Below, piece after piece: positions 42,825-42,936 of a DNA stretch of 42,936 bases. Made by a program: the position numbers and the translations under genes. Under the pieces are notes generated by a model. That model had not been told where the DNA came from and did not search any database. It saw nothing but the letters and a program-made list of their open reading frames with translations. This stretch comes from Comamonas testosteroni ATCC 11996. GTDB taxonomy: Bacteria > Pseudomonadota > Gammaproteobacteria > Burkholderiales > Burkholderiaceae_C. How positions within the stretch are numbered: the stretch's first letter is position 1; every line of letters starts with the position of its first letter. The stretch lies in contig NZ_AHIL01000024.1 in assembly GCF_000241525.1 (NCBI RefSeq), positions 1-42,936 on the forward strand, read 5' to 3'.

Positions 42825-42936
42825 GGCGCCTGCAATGACCGGCTCGCCCACATCTCGCTCATCAGGAAGGACAGCAGCCCGCTCATTGCAGCGATAGCGG
42901 TCATGCCGTCTCAACCTTCTGCGACTCGCCGGCTAT
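42825..42936. other. Right edge, possible minus-strand genes
   Basis: On the minus strand an open frame enters from the edge and stops at 42901-42903, and an ATG at 42904 overlaps that stop as ATGA, starting a 38-codon frame (to 42788) that begins MTAIAAMSGLLSFLMSEMWA. This could be the end of a gene in the next window and a tiny coupled ORF, or chance. Nothing else was seen. Confidence 0.2.

Overview
The window looks like chromosomal DNA of a Betaproteobacterium of the order Burkholderiales, family Comamonadaceae, most likely Comamonas. This is inferred from high GC with strong G/C third-position bias, the gene order thrS-infC-rpmI-rplT-pheS-pheT-ihfA-merR-tRNA-Pro, and intergenic elements of a type I associate with that family. 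No phage, transposase, CRISPR or rRNA is visible.

Left part (1-7.9 kb, minus strand): a LapA-type biofilm adhesin system. A TolC-like outer-membrane channel, an 81-residue unknown protein, an RTX-type ABC exporter, an HlyD-type adaptor and a NarL/LuxR-type regulator form one operon. After a strong terminator comes the start of a giant adhesin whose N terminus is a retention module with a di-alanine processing motif; the adhesin runs off the left edge. About 0.8 kb of DNA with no convincing gene separates the operon from tRNA-Pro(GGG).

Central housekeeping part (7.9-20.6 kb): tRNA-Pro, a MerR regulator, ihfA, pheT, pheS, rplT, rpmI, infC (apparently with an AUA start) and thrS, all on the minus strand. 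thrS has a leader containing a short threonine-containing ORF, a terminator and a possible competing helix. Then come aceA (isocitrate lyase) with three related operator-like palindromes upstream, an EamA exporter, an RraA-like protein and a SWIB-domain protein.

Iron part (20.7-38.2 kb): a minus-strand operon PepSY membrane protein, DUF2271, DUF4198, ApbE flavin transferase and membrane-anchored flavodoxin/FNR reductase lies divergent from a Fiu-like TonB-dependent receptor. The receptor is followed by a PiuC/YbiX dioxygenase, an FMN-dependent alpha-hydroxyacid dehydrogenase, bacterioferritin-associated ferredoxin, a tiny membrane ORF, tonB-exbB-exbD and hemP. Further on, a DUF2325 protein, an unknown protein, Mn-type superoxide dismutase and a ZIP metal transporter form another operon. 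Fur-box-like sequences precede the receptor, bfd, hemP and the DUF2325 operon, so the region reads as one iron-starvation programme: import, possible reductive release, release from bacterioferritin, and a switch to manganese enzymes.

Right part (38.2-42.9 kb): rlmD (minus), a small periplasmic protein, and a GbsR/MarR-type regulator followed by an NDUFA9-like protein, a DoxX-like membrane protein and a DUF2269 membrane protein. TTCTGT-N4-RCAGAA palindromes lie before the regulator and before the next gene.
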